Source: Paraburkholderia phenoliruptrix
GTDB lineage: Bacteria; Pseudomonadota; Gammaproteobacteria; Burkholderiales; Burkholderiaceae
DNA: 64,000 nt
Reading direction: 5' to 3'
NCBI RefSeq assembly: GCF_019511605.1
Contig: NZ_JAEUAV010000005.1
Coordinates: forward strand, 1 to 64,000
The notes under the pieces were generated by a model. It worked only from the letters and a program-made list of their open reading frames with translations. It did no database searches and was not told where the DNA came from. Below are positions 1 through 7,444 of this stretch, one piece after another (position 1 is the stretch's first letter; each line of letters starts with the position of its first letter). The position numbers were made by a program, and so were the translations under genes.

Positions 1-309
1 GGGCGGGGGCGTTTAGCGTACGGACTCGCCGCCCATCGCCCTTGTATCAGTTGCCGGACGTCCCTCATTTCCCCCATACGTCATGCTGCGCGGACGGCAT
101 GTAAGCCCTGAAAAAGGGCTGTCTGCCCGATGCAACGCTTCGCCTGCCTGACCCCGCCCGTCATCAGCGCCTGCTAAACGTCGAGTCTTGATCTGACGCA
201 AGTGGGTGCGGCAGGGCACCACAGGTAGGCCACTGCTTGCGGAGATACCATGAACGCATCGTTAGACGGGGCGCAGCAAAACGACGTAGCCCTGTAGAGG
301 ATGAAGCAA

Positions 310-323
310 TTGAGTTTCATCAA
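310..323 (+). promoter_or_regulatory. FNR/ANR-type box upstream of a tiny membrane ORF
   Basis: The site reads TTGAG-TTTC-ATCAA, one mismatch from the FNR/ANR consensus TTGAT-N4-ATCAA. A TATGAA hexamer at 344-349 lies where the -10 box of a class II FNR promoter would fall, which predicts a start near 356. That start would lie just inside the small reading frame beginning at 350, so either this promoter serves another start codon or the frame is read from a longer transcript. Confidence 0.5.
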
Positions 324-349
324 TGGATCGTATTTATCAGGAGTATGAA

Positions 350-457
350 ATGTCTGCCACCTCCGTTCTGATCAGCATGGCTCCGATGTGGGGCATTCTG
401 CTCATCGCATCCTGCTCTGCCGCGTATCTGGTTTTTTGGCGCAAGGTAATTAAATAA
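350..457 (+). CDS. 35-residue putative single-pass membrane peptide
   Basis: I do not recognise the family. The peptide starts MSATSVLISMAPMWGILLIA and ends in a basic tail (WRKVIK). One hydrophobic segment spans about residues 6-29, giving a likely inner-membrane single-pass topology with a positive C-terminus. A strong ribosome site, AGGAG at 339-343, sits six bases before the ATG. The size and shape recall accessory subunits of respiratory oxidases or transporters (CydX, KdpF), but no motif supports that. The FNR-type box upstream suggests oxygen control. An internal start at M10 or M13 would fit better if transcription begins near 356. Real-gene status rests on the ribosome site and the clean hydrophobic design only. 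Confidence 0.45.
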   Translation: MSATSVLISMAPMWGILLIASCSAAYLVFWRKVIK

Positions 458-725
458 ACACGCGCAGATTCCGCGTGCGAGCACCACGTGGGGCTCCTAT
501 GCGCCCACGCAACTTGCAAGGGTGACTACGACTGTCCGCGGACTGTCGGCGCGCTTAACGAGCTGCTCCACGGTGCCATGCCCAACGCAAAGTTCCGCCA
601 GCGCCGCGTCAGGAGATACGGCCATCCGACGGCAACGCATTGAAACGCCACAGAAGCGCGGTTCTGTCCCGTCCTGTGACCGCGAGGCGACTGGGAGCTG
701 ACTGTGACCTGACCGTCTGCCGCGC
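458..725. other. intergenic stretch, no gene supported
   Basis: I see no credible reading frame on either strand. A short inverted repeat CACGCG-N7-CGCGTG at about 459-477 follows the small frame, but it has no T-tract. The right edge of the gap leads into the FNR-type promoter of the next gene. Confidence 0.5.
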
Positions 726-768
726 TTGACCCAGATCAACGGGACAGTCTCGCGCGAGTGCGTAATAT
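726..768 (+). promoter_or_regulatory. class II FNR/ANR-type promoter (box plus -10)
   Basis: The box TTGAC-CCAG-ATCAA is at 726-739 and a TAATAT -10 hexamer is at 763-768. They predict a start near 775, so the box centre (732.5) sits about 42 bp upstream, the usual class II spacing. The gene start follows at 803. Spacing and both elements agree, so this is the best supported of the four boxes here. Confidence 0.7.
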
Positions 769-802
769 CGGTTCATGGTGGACAGAATTGCGGAGACAGG
801 CC

Positions 803-1558
803 ATGCGTGTATTCCTTCCGGGGCTACTGCTTAGAACGACGGTATGTTCAGTCGCTTGCCTGGCCCTTTCAATTTCCTATGCCGAGGTCCCGCCGGGCCC
901 ACCCTCGGCCTCGCCGGGTCAGCTGACGACGCCTGCAGAGCGGGCCGACTTTTGCGCTCAGATGCGCGAGGCGCCAACCGGTGCGAAGCGGCAGGCGGTC
1001 GCGCGAAAATGGCACGATCTGATGATCGCGCATGCAAAGGAGCGGGGCGTCGAGGTGCCACCCGGCATGCGTCGTTACGATGGACAGCACATGATGGACC
1101 ACGACGGCGGGATGCACATGGGCATGGACGTGGACATGATGAGCGTGATGTGCAATCAGGGTGATGCAGGCGCCGCTGCATCCAGTCCACCTGCCGCTGC
1201 CGGTCTGGAGACCGGTCACAATAGGGGCATTACGTATGTGACAGGAGGCGTGGGCGAGGACGAAGCCGCGGCAATCCGCGCTGTCGCGTCACGCTACAGC
1301 ATGCGAGCGCGGTTCACCACGAGCACCGGAGAGTTCACCTCCGATGTGTCGGTGCGCCTGTTCACGTCTGACGGGAAACTGATCTTCGCGGCAATCACAG
1401 ACGGGCCCTACCTTTATGCGCAAATCCCGCCGGGCCGCTACCGGCTCAGCGCGACGCTGGATGGCGTGGAACGCTCACAAGGCATTGCGATACCGACGCA
1501 TGGCGGCATCGGCGTTTCGTTGACATGGCCTGCCGCGCGTGCAGGCGCGGCAGGCTGA
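803..1558 (+). CDS. exported His/Met-rich protein with carboxypeptidase-regulatory-like domain
   Basis: A 251-residue exported protein of unknown role. Residues 1-27 look like a Sec signal peptide (basic start, long hydrophobic core, then Ala-Glu). The region around residues 90-120 is packed with His, Met and Asp (for example HMMDHDGGMHMGMDVDMM), which suggests metal binding, perhaps copper or nickel; this is inference. Residues about 180-245 resemble a carboxypeptidase-regulatory-like or transthyretin-type beta sandwich (VSVRLFTSDG, YLYAQIPPGRYRLSA). I chose the ATG at 803 because GGAGACAGG precedes it and it starts the signal peptide; an in-frame start at 758 would bury the signal. It sits under a class II FNR-type promoter, so low oxygen probably induces it. 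Confidence 0.7.
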   Translation: MRVFLPGLLLRTTVCSVACLALSISYAEVPPGPPSASPGQLTTPAERADFCAQMREAPTGAKRQAVARKWHDLMIAHAKERGVEVPPGMRRYDGQHMMDHDGGMHMGMDVDMMSVMCNQGDAGAAASSPPAAAGLETGHNRGITYVTGGVGEDEAAAIRAVASRYSMRARFTTSTGEFTSDVSVRLFTSDGKLIFAAITDGPYLYAQIPPGRYRLSATLDGVERSQGIAIPTHGGIGVSLTWPAARAGAAG

Positions 1559-1920
1559 TAGCAGTGATGCACCGGAGGGCGGCGACGTGGAAAGCTAGGT
1601 CCCCATCGCCAGCGCTGCAAATACCGCGTCTTCATTTAGCCGCCGTTCGAGAGCAACAAGCGTTTTCAGTGGCGACGAGGTTCTGCTACGGCGGTGCTGA
1701 CATTCCACAAGATCGCAGCTGAATCGCCACCGCTTCACTCGGACAGCGAACAGACCGGGCGGCAGCATTGCCAGCAAATCGCCGAAGCTGACGCGCGCCT
1801 ATAGCCCCGTCCAGCGGCAGAAAGCGCCCACGATATCGTGCAACTCGTGGCAGCAGCCGCGGAGCAGGTCCAAGGTCGAGAAAGGAGGGCGGACGCCGCC
1901 GCAGGCATCGAGGTTCAGAC
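1559..1920. other. 362-bp gap, no gene supported
   Basis: All frames are short and lack ribosome sites. One frame between about 1640 and 1795 reads as a plausible helical fragment but ends in a stop with no start or recognised family. I see no FNR-type box, terminator or tRNA here. Confidence 0.4.
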
Positions 1921-2550
1921 ATGAGGAAAACGATTGCTGGAACCGTCATCCTGCTCGTCGCCATTGCTTTGCTCGGGGGCTGCTTGCCGCACTACGACGC
2001 AGATGATGTCGAGCGCAAAGCTGCACTGGGCGACCTGCTCCAGCAGTACGCGGAACGCACCGAGCTTTCGCGGCAACTGATTGCTCTGGTACAGCCTGCC
2101 TCGCGCGAGAACAGCGGGCTTGCCGATGCGGTGACCGCGGCACAGGCCAACCTCGACTGTATGCGCACCGACCGGGAGGCGCTGCTGGAACAGATACCTT
2201 TCGAGCGGTTCGAGATTGCGCAGCGCCAACTGGGGGACGCAATATCTCGTCTTGTGATCGAGGCCGGCAACGATCCGCACCTCGATCACGATGCGCGCTT
2301 CAGGTCCTTGCTCACACAACTGGCCGCAGCGGACCGGCGAATCGTCACGAAGCGAAAGGCATACGACGAGGCCGTTGACCGCTACAACCGCAGCCGGAGC
2401 GGCTATTTTCATGACATCGAGGCGCGCACGCTGACGTTTCGTATGCCGCCAGCACCCGGCCCGGTTGTAGCGATACCACCCGGCAACCGCGCGCTAACTC
2501 CAATGCGGTACGCGACCCTTTGCACGTATGGTCGAACGGTCGTGACATAG
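1921..2550 (+). CDS. LemA-like lipoprotein
   Basis: A 209-residue predicted lipoprotein. Residues 1-21 form a signal with the lipobox LGGC, so Cys21 should be lipidated and the protein anchored in the envelope. The helical middle and the segment AVDRYNRSRSGYFHDIEA followed by FRMPPAPGP resemble the LemA signature, in which a Tyr-Asn helix ends before a Pro-rich stretch. LemA proteins are helical, membrane-associated and of unclear function. The C-terminal 20 residues do not look conserved. The ribosome site is weak (GAGG about 10 bases upstream). No FNR-type box is visible just upstream, unlike its neighbours. A different small coiled lipoprotein family is possible. Confidence 0.65.
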   Translation: MRKTIAGTVILLVAIALLGGCLPHYDADDVERKAALGDLLQQYAERTELSRQLIALVQPASRENSGLADAVTAAQANLDCMRTDREALLEQIPFERFEIAQRQLGDAISRLVIEAGNDPHLDHDARFRSLLTQLAAADRRIVTKRKAYDEAVDRYNRSRSGYFHDIEARTLTFRMPPAPGPVVAIPPGNRALTPMRYATLCTYGRTVVT

Positions 2551-2619
2551 GCGCGGAAGGCGCCTGGCGCTGCCTGTTCCTCCGGGGCGCATGTGCCTCG
2601 CAGTGTTGCTGAATATCCG

Positions 2620-2633
2620 TTGACCAAGGTCAG
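2620..2633 (+). promoter_or_regulatory. FNR/ANR-like box upstream of the universal stress gene
   Basis: The site reads TTGAC-CAAG-GTCAG, a weaker match to TTGAT-N4-ATCAA with symmetric changes. A class II start would fall near 2668; the -10 region (ATCATT around 2656) is poor. The universal stress gene begins at 2732. Context with three better boxes nearby makes it more likely than the sequence alone would. Confidence 0.4.
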
Positions 2634-2731
2634 ACGGCGGGAATCATTCGGGCCGATCATTCAGTTAGCTGTGGCGATGGCCTGATCGAGGCGTCGGGGC
2701 TCGCTTGCGCAACCTCTACGAGGAGCGATTG

Positions 2732-3208
2732 ATGTTCCAGAAGATCGTCGTGGCGCTGGACGGCAGCAATGCGTCCAAACGGGCGCTGTATGAAGCGCTC
2801 AATGTTGCCGAACTCGCGCAGGCCCGTTTGCACGCGGTATATGTCGTCCACCCGTGGTGCATGTCGCCGTATGCAGGCTATTTCGATCCAGAGCGGCTAC
2901 GTGAAGTGCTACGCGAAGACGGGCGCCTTGCTCTCGATGCGGCGCGCCAGGCCATGGCCGAGCGTGGTGTGCCCGGCGACACCGAGATCGAGGAGACAGA
3001 CGGCGCGGCCGACGATATTGCGCACTGCCTCGCCCGTTGTGTGAAACGGGAAGGGGCCGGCCTCGTCGTGATGGGCACGCAGGGACGGCATGGAATAGGG
3101 CGATGGGTGCTGGGGAGCGTGGCGGAAGCGTTTGCCAGGCGCGCAGACGTTCCCGTGCTGCTGGTCAGGTCTTCCGATGCTACGAACGCAATCTCTTCAG
3201 GCCGGTGA
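2732..3208 (+). CDS. universal stress protein (UspA family)
   Basis: A 158-residue cytosolic UspA-domain protein. It opens with the first beta strand MFQKIVVALDGSNASKRAL and holds the nucleotide-binding pattern G-x2-G-x9-G-S in GTQGRHGIGRWVLGS (about residues 117-131), so it should belong to the ATP-binding class. Members of this family act in stress survival and hypoxic or stationary-phase physiology. The start is set by AGGAG seven bases before the ATG at 2732; an upstream in-frame start at 2705 lacks a ribosome site. It stands alone, with an FNR-like box upstream and a BON-domain gene downstream under its own box, consistent with a low-oxygen regulon. Confidence 0.92.
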   Translation: MFQKIVVALDGSNASKRALYEALNVAELAQARLHAVYVVHPWCMSPYAGYFDPERLREVLREDGRLALDAARQAMAERGVPGDTEIEETDGAADDIAHCLARCVKREGAGLVVMGTQGRHGIGRWVLGSVAEAFARRADVPVLLVRSSDATNAISSGR

Positions 3209-3258
3209 GGCATAGCAAAGGAGATTACACATAGGCGCCCCAAACTTCCGCCTGACGG

Positions 3259-3272
3259 TTGACTTCAATCAA
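3259..3272 (+). promoter_or_regulatory. FNR/ANR-type box upstream of the BON-domain gene
   Basis: The box reads TTGAC-TTCA-ATCAA, close to consensus. A class II start would be near 3307, with a weak -10 (TAGGCT, 3294-3299). The gene begins at 3414 after a strong AGGAGG ribosome site. Confidence 0.6.
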
Positions 3273-3413
3273 TGGCCGCGTGCAAGCGAGCCGTAGGCTG
3301 AGTAAATAAAGCGATCCCGGTGCGGCACACCCTGTATCTGTGGATGCACGTCATGGTATCGGTTCATGGACAGCGAGTTCAAAGCCGTCATAGATAGTTA
3401 GGAGGACAACCTT

Positions 3414-4064
3414 ATGAAACCGGACAGTCAATTGAAGCAGGAAGTCGAGGAGGAACTGATGATGAGTCCGGCCGTCGACGCAAATGGAATAGGCGTTGCC
3501 GTGGTCGACGGCATCGTTACTCTCACGGGACATGTTCCGAGTTATGCGGCGAAGGTCGCGGCCGAAAAGTGCGCGCAGAGAGTCGCCGGGGTCGTCGCCG
3601 TGGTGGTCGGCATCGACGTCAAACTGCACAAGTCCGACGAGCGGACCGACGAGGACGTTGCATTGAGCGTTCGGGCCGTGCTCGACTGGATTGCGGGCCT
3701 CGAGGAACATGCAATCAGGATCAAGGTGGAAAAGGGTTGGGTGACGTTGAGCGGCGAGGTCGAAGACGGTTACCGCAGCCGTATCGCCGAGAAAAATATA
3801 CGTCACATGCGCGGCGTGACGGGGTTGACGAACGACATCAGGATTCGAGGCTCAGCTTCCGCTATCGACATTGAATGCAACATTCGCAAAGCCATTGAGC
3901 GCCACACCGCACGCGAGTTGAAGCATGTGGGCGTCCAGGTCGAAGACGGCAAGGTGACGCTGTCGGGCCATCTCAGTTCGGCCGCTGAACGCTCCATTGT
4001 GACCGGTGCTGCGCGCTCGACACATGGCGTGAAGGCGGTTGTCGACCGTCTTGTGATCGGCTGA
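3414..4064 (+). CDS. triple BON-domain protein
   Basis: A 216-residue protein made of three BON modules, at about residues 3-72, 79-147 and 150-216. Each module shows the pattern of a helix followed by a strand such as GIVTLTGHV, GWVTLSGEV and GKVTLSGHL, then a VAGV, MRGV or THGV turn. BON domains bind phospholipid or envelope surfaces and occur in osmotic-stress and outer-membrane proteins such as OsmY. I see no signal peptide, so this copy is probably cytosolic or peripheral on the inner membrane; that is unlike OsmY. The start follows AGGAGG with nine bases of spacing. The FNR-type box upstream and the neighbouring UspA gene point to an anaerobic or stationary-phase role. Confidence 0.88.
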   Translation: MKPDSQLKQEVEEELMMSPAVDANGIGVAVVDGIVTLTGHVPSYAAKVAAEKCAQRVAGVVAVVVGIDVKLHKSDERTDEDVALSVRAVLDWIAGLEEHAIRIKVEKGWVTLSGEVEDGYRSRIAEKNIRHMRGVTGLTNDIRIRGSASAIDIECNIRKAIERHTARELKHVGVQVEDGKVTLSGHLSSAAERSIVTGAARSTHGVKAVVDRLVIG

Positions 4065-4402
4065 TGTGAACACGTGGTCGCGGGCGGTGGGAATCTTGGT
4101 TCCAGAGACTGGTCGCCGCGACCCGTGACGGAGAACTATGCGATGGCCGTTCGCCGGCCGCCGTCAACAAGCGGAACCCGTCAATGTGTTCCGATTAGTA
4201 ATTTGACATAAGATAAATTATCAACAGAACGGCTGTAGCGGCTATTTACAGATGTCGGGTTTCCGCCAGATTGAAATGTCGTGTTTGCGTGTTCCAAATC
4301 GGCCACTTCGGCGCCGGCTGCATGATCCAGCCAGCCCGCACGCCGCAGACCAAAGTCACCGCATTCCTACGAGCAACAACCCGTCGCGCCAACCGACCGG
4401 TC
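4065..4402. other. 338-bp convergent intergenic gap
   Basis: The gap lies between the 3' ends of the BON gene and the amidase gene. An AT-rich patch at about 4190-4225 includes TTGACATAAGATAAATTATC, but I cannot pair it with a -10 box or a gene. No clear intrinsic terminator was found. Confidence 0.4.
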
Positions 4403-5944
4403 TCAATCCAACGTCCGCGATCCGTTGCGTCCCGCGCCGGTTTCATACGCATACGCATACCCAAGCAGCGCCGCCTCATCCCATTGCCGCCCGACGAAGA
4501 TCAGCCCGAACGGTGCGCCCGACAGGTAGCGGCCCGCCGGCACCACGATGCCCGGCAGCCCCGCAATGTTGATCTCGCCGACCGTCGTCTCCTGGATCAC
4601 TTCGGTGCCGTGAAGCGGAGGAATTTCACATCGCATTTGCGGAAAAACCAGCGCGTCCAGCCGCTGCGAGGTCATGACCGTTTCAAAGATGCGCAGATAA
4701 CGGGCCTTCAGTTCGATGAACTCCGGCATCTCCGGCGGCAACGACGGATCAGCCAGCGCCGTCCTGAAGTCGGCCAGGTTATGCAGATAGCGCAGCACGC
4801 CGTTGGGTCCGAACGCATCGTCGTCCCGGGTCGCTTCGGCAAACTCCGCGAAGGTCTTGAGAGGCGCATGCTTGCCGAGCCGTTGCAGATACTTCTCAAG
4901 ATCGTAAGGAATCGATTCGAGACCGCGCGCATCGAAGTGCTCAAGCGGCGGAGTCGGCTTTCGCAGATCCGCGAATCCGGAGCCCGCGAACGGATCGTCG
5001 ACGAGCTCCGCGCCCAGAGCCGTCAGTTCCCCCTTGACGCGTTCATACAGCGTGGCGGCTTCGTCCGAAAGCGGCTGCGCGCGCCAGCCGGGGCCGTACA
5101 AGCCAATGCGCTTGCCCCTTAGCGCATTCGCGTCGAGCGCCGACGTATAGCCGCCTTGCGGCTGCTGACCGACGCTCGCGAGGGTTTTCGGGTCCTCGCT
5201 AGAGTAACCCGCGAGCACGTCGAGGCATAACGCGGCGTCCCTCACGTTCCGGGCAATGGGCCCCACAACGTCCCGGTTGCCCGACAACGGCACGACGCCC
5301 GCATTCGGAACCAGCCCGATGGTCGGCTTGATGCCGACGAGTCCCTGCGCCGAAGCTGGGTTTTGAATCGATCCGCCGGTCTCTTCCGCGAGTCCAAGCA
5401 CCGCCATGCCCGAGGCAACCGCCGACGCGGTCCCGGCACTGCTGCCGCCCGGCACGCGATCGGGCATGGCGACATTCATCGTCGGCCCCGCCCAGCTATC
5501 GTTGGCATGCGATCCCGTATGGCTCAGGATGGGCACGTTCGTCTTGCCAAGCAGAATTGCTCCGGCACGCCGCATGCGTGCCACGACCGGCGCGTCCCGC
5601 TCAGGCATCAGGTCGACGCCGCCCTTCTTGCTGTACAGCCTCGCCCATCCTGCCGTAGTCGGAAAACCGACCATATCCATCGGATCCTTGATGACCACCG
5701 GCACGCCCGCAAGCGGCCCCAGCGCTTCGCCGGCCGCTCGCCGCGCGTCGATCTTGCGCGCATCGTCGATCGCTTGCGGATTGAGAAAGATCAGCGCGTT
5801 GTACTTCGCGTTGTCGCGCTCGATTCTGTCAAAGCAGGCGCGCGTGAGTTGCTCGGCCGTCAACGTGCCGGCCCTGAAAGCCGCCTGCACGGCTTCCACC
5901 GTGAGAGCGTCGAGATCGATGTCCATCGCCCTGCCCTGTGTCAT
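4403..5944 (-). CDS. amidase-signature hydrolase
   Basis: A 513-residue amidase-signature enzyme, expected to hydrolyse an amide to acid and ammonia in the cytosol. The Ser-cisSer-Lys triad is visible as Lys86 (VVIKD), Ser168 (GGSSAG) and Ser192 (TGGSIQNP); the 24-residue spacing between the serines is the family norm. The start at 5944 has AGGAG six bases upstream; M7 is a weaker choice. It is the last gene of the ten-gene amide operon, 36 bp after the SDR gene. The substrate is unknown. GatA, allophanate hydrolase and aryl-acylamidase relatives share the fold, but this is a stand-alone gene without GatB or GatC, and the operon suggests a small amide or a nitrile-derived amide. Confidence 0.88.
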   Translation of the reverse strand: MTQGRAMDIDLDALTVEAVQAAFRAGTLTAEQLTRACFDRIERDNAKYNALIFLNPQAIDDARKIDARRAAGEALGPLAGVPVVIKDPMDMVGFPTTAGWARLYSKKGGVDLMPERDAPVVARMRRAGAILLGKTNVPILSHTGSHANDSWAGPTMNVAMPDRVPGGSSAGTASAVASGMAVLGLAEETGGSIQNPASAQGLVGIKPTIGLVPNAGVVPLSGNRDVVGPIARNVRDAALCLDVLAGYSSEDPKTLASVGQQPQGGYTSALDANALRGKRIGLYGPGWRAQPLSDEAATLYERVKGELTALGAELVDDPFAGSGFADLRKPTPPLEHFDARGLESIPYDLEKYLQRLGKHAPLKTFAEFAEATRDDDAFGPNGVLRYLHNLADFRTALADPSLPPEMPEFIELKARYLRIFETVMTSQRLDALVFPQMRCEIPPLHGTEVIQETTVGEINIAGLPGIVVPAGRYLSGAPFGLIFVGRQWDEAALLGYAYAYETGAGRNGSRTLD

Positions 5945-5980
5945 TTAATGCTCCTGTTGGATTGTCGGTGCGCTAAGCGC

Positions 5981-6745
5981 TCAAAGCTGGACGCCGCGCG
6001 TGAGCGCGCCGTCGACCACGAAATTCGCGCCGCTCACGAAACTCGCGGCCGGACTCGCGATGAATGCCACCGCATTGGCAATTTCCTGCGGCCGGCCCAT
6101 ACGGCCGGTCGGGTTCAATGCAAGCGCGCGCTCGAACAGCGCCGCATCGTTATGCTCGATCCAGTCCCACACGCCGCCCTCAAAATACACATTGCCCGGC
6201 GACACGGTATTCGCGCGAATGCCCTTTGCCGCGAGCTGATTCGCCAGCCCTTGCATGTAGTGAACGAGCGCGGCCTTGAAGGCGCCGTAGGGGCCCGCGG
6301 CAAAGTCGATTTCACGCGCCGATACGCTCGAAATCGCGACGATCGACGCAGCGGCGCTCACCTCCAGAAACGGCATCGCCGCATCAACGAGATTGACGGT
6401 GCCGAGAAGATCCGTCTCGAACTCCTTGCGCCACGATTCGATGTCGTTGCCGATCGCGAGCGCGCTCACGTTGGCCACCACGATGTCGAGGCCGCCCCAC
6501 TCGTCACCGATGCGGGCGACCCACGCCTTTAGCGCGGCGCCGTCCGACACGTCGACGGCCGTGCCCGACGCGCGTGCACCGCTCAGCTCTGCTAGCGCGC
6601 TCGCAGTTGATTGCACAGCCAGCTCATCGCGCGCACAGATGGCGACCTCTGCGCCTTCCGCAGCGAGTGTCCGCGCAATCGCAAGACCGATACCCTTGGT
6701 GCCGCCGGTCACGATCGCCTTCAAGCCTTTCATTTGCAGGTCCAT
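5981..6745 (-). CDS. short-chain dehydrogenase/reductase
   Basis: A 254-residue classical SDR oxidoreductase. The cofactor-binding motif TGGTKGIG is at residues 13-20 and the active site is Ser140, Tyr153 and Lys157 (YGAFK). The Arg40-Asp region after the second strand suggests NADP(H) is possible, but cofactor choice cannot be fixed. AGGAG precedes the ATG by eight bases. It lies between the ANTAR regulator gene and the amidase gene in the amide operon, so it may process a carbonyl or alcohol released from, or attached to, the amide substrate. That role is inference; the substrate is not visible from sequence. Confidence 0.85.
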   Translation of the reverse strand: MDLQMKGLKAIVTGGTKGIGLAIARTLAAEGAEVAICARDELAVQSTASALAELSGARASGTAVDVSDGAALKAWVARIGDEWGGLDIVVANVSALAIGNDIESWRKEFETDLLGTVNLVDAAMPFLEVSAAASIVAISSVSAREIDFAAGPYGAFKAALVHYMQGLANQLAAKGIRANTVSPGNVYFEGGVWDWIEHNDAALFERALALNPTGRMGRPQEIANAVAFIASPAASFVSGANFVVDGALTRGVQL

Positions 6746-6792
6746 GTTCGCCGCTCCTGTGCGTGTCGATCAGAAAACGTATGAAGGGGCGC

Positions 6793-7443
6793 TCAGTCCC
6801 GCTCTCGCCCTTCCCCGGATGCCAAGCCGCGCGCGATCTGCAACACCTCTCCCGCCTGAATGACGGAGTGACAGATATCGTCGATGGTCACGCGCTTTTC
6901 CATCGCCTGGGCGCGCAGAATGTCGTAGGCCTCGCGCTCGCTCACGCGATGCATGGTCATCAGAATGTTCTTTGCGTCCTGCAGATGCCGGCTGTCGAGC
7001 AGCTTCTGTTCGAGCTTGGCGATACGCTGTGCATGCTGACGCGAGCGCTTCGCGTGATACAACGCCATCACCACGGTCGCCAGCAGCCCCGACGCCCGGA
7101 TCGGCGTTGTCACAATGCCGTCGGCTCCGAGCTTGATGGCCTGATCGATGAAGGTCGGGTTCTCGTACGCGACCACGCAGATAACGGGCGGCGCATCGGG
7201 CCCCGACCATTCGCCGCTCGGCGCGCGCTCCTCGGGTAACAGCGCGCGAAACACCAGGTCGACGCGCTCGGGCAGCGTGTCCATCGGCGGCCAGCATCGC
7301 TCCACGTGAAAGCCCATACGCCGCAGATGGTTCGCGAGCGTTTGCCCGTCGTCGTCGTCCGGATGAAAAACGACCACGCGCGCGTTACGCTCGAGGATCG
7401 AACTGGTGAGGCTGCGTTGGCCTCTGCCCGGATGCGCGCTCAC
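6793..7443 (-). CDS. amiR: AmiR/NasT-type ANTAR antiterminator
   Basis: A 216-residue RNA-binding antiterminator. Residues about 20-135 form a pseudo-receiver domain, a coiled coil covers about 135-160 (RSRQHAQRIAKLEQKLL), and the C-terminal ANTAR three-helix domain follows (DAKNILMTMHRVSEREAYDILRAQAM), with the usual Ala, Arg and Tyr positions. ANTAR proteins bind two hexaloop hairpins in a leader RNA and stop an overlapping terminator from forming. It starts with GTG one base after the amiC-like stop, so the two are translationally coupled like Pseudomonas AmiC-AmiR, where AmiC holds AmiR inactive until an amide binds. Its likely target, a double-hairpin leader, sits at 14422-14501 in front of the same operon. 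Confidence 0.88.
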   Translation of the reverse strand: MSAHPGRGQRSLTSSILERNARVVVFHPDDDDGQTLANHLRRMGFHVERCWPPMDTLPERVDLVFRALLPEERAPSGEWSGPDAPPVICVVAYENPTFIDQAIKLGADGIVTTPIRASGLLATVVMALYHAKRSRQHAQRIAKLEQKLLDSRHLQDAKNILMTMHRVSEREAYDILRAQAMEKRVTIDDICHSVIQAGEVLQIARGLASGEGRERD

Positions 7444-7444
7444 G

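Noticed and set aside
13..222. Minus-strand frame at the left edge
   Set aside because: Low-complexity Arg/Gly peptide without ribosome site or homology.
1640..1800. Possible decayed helical gene fragment
   Set aside because: A frame reads for about 50 codons to a stop but has no start, no ribosome site and no recognised family.
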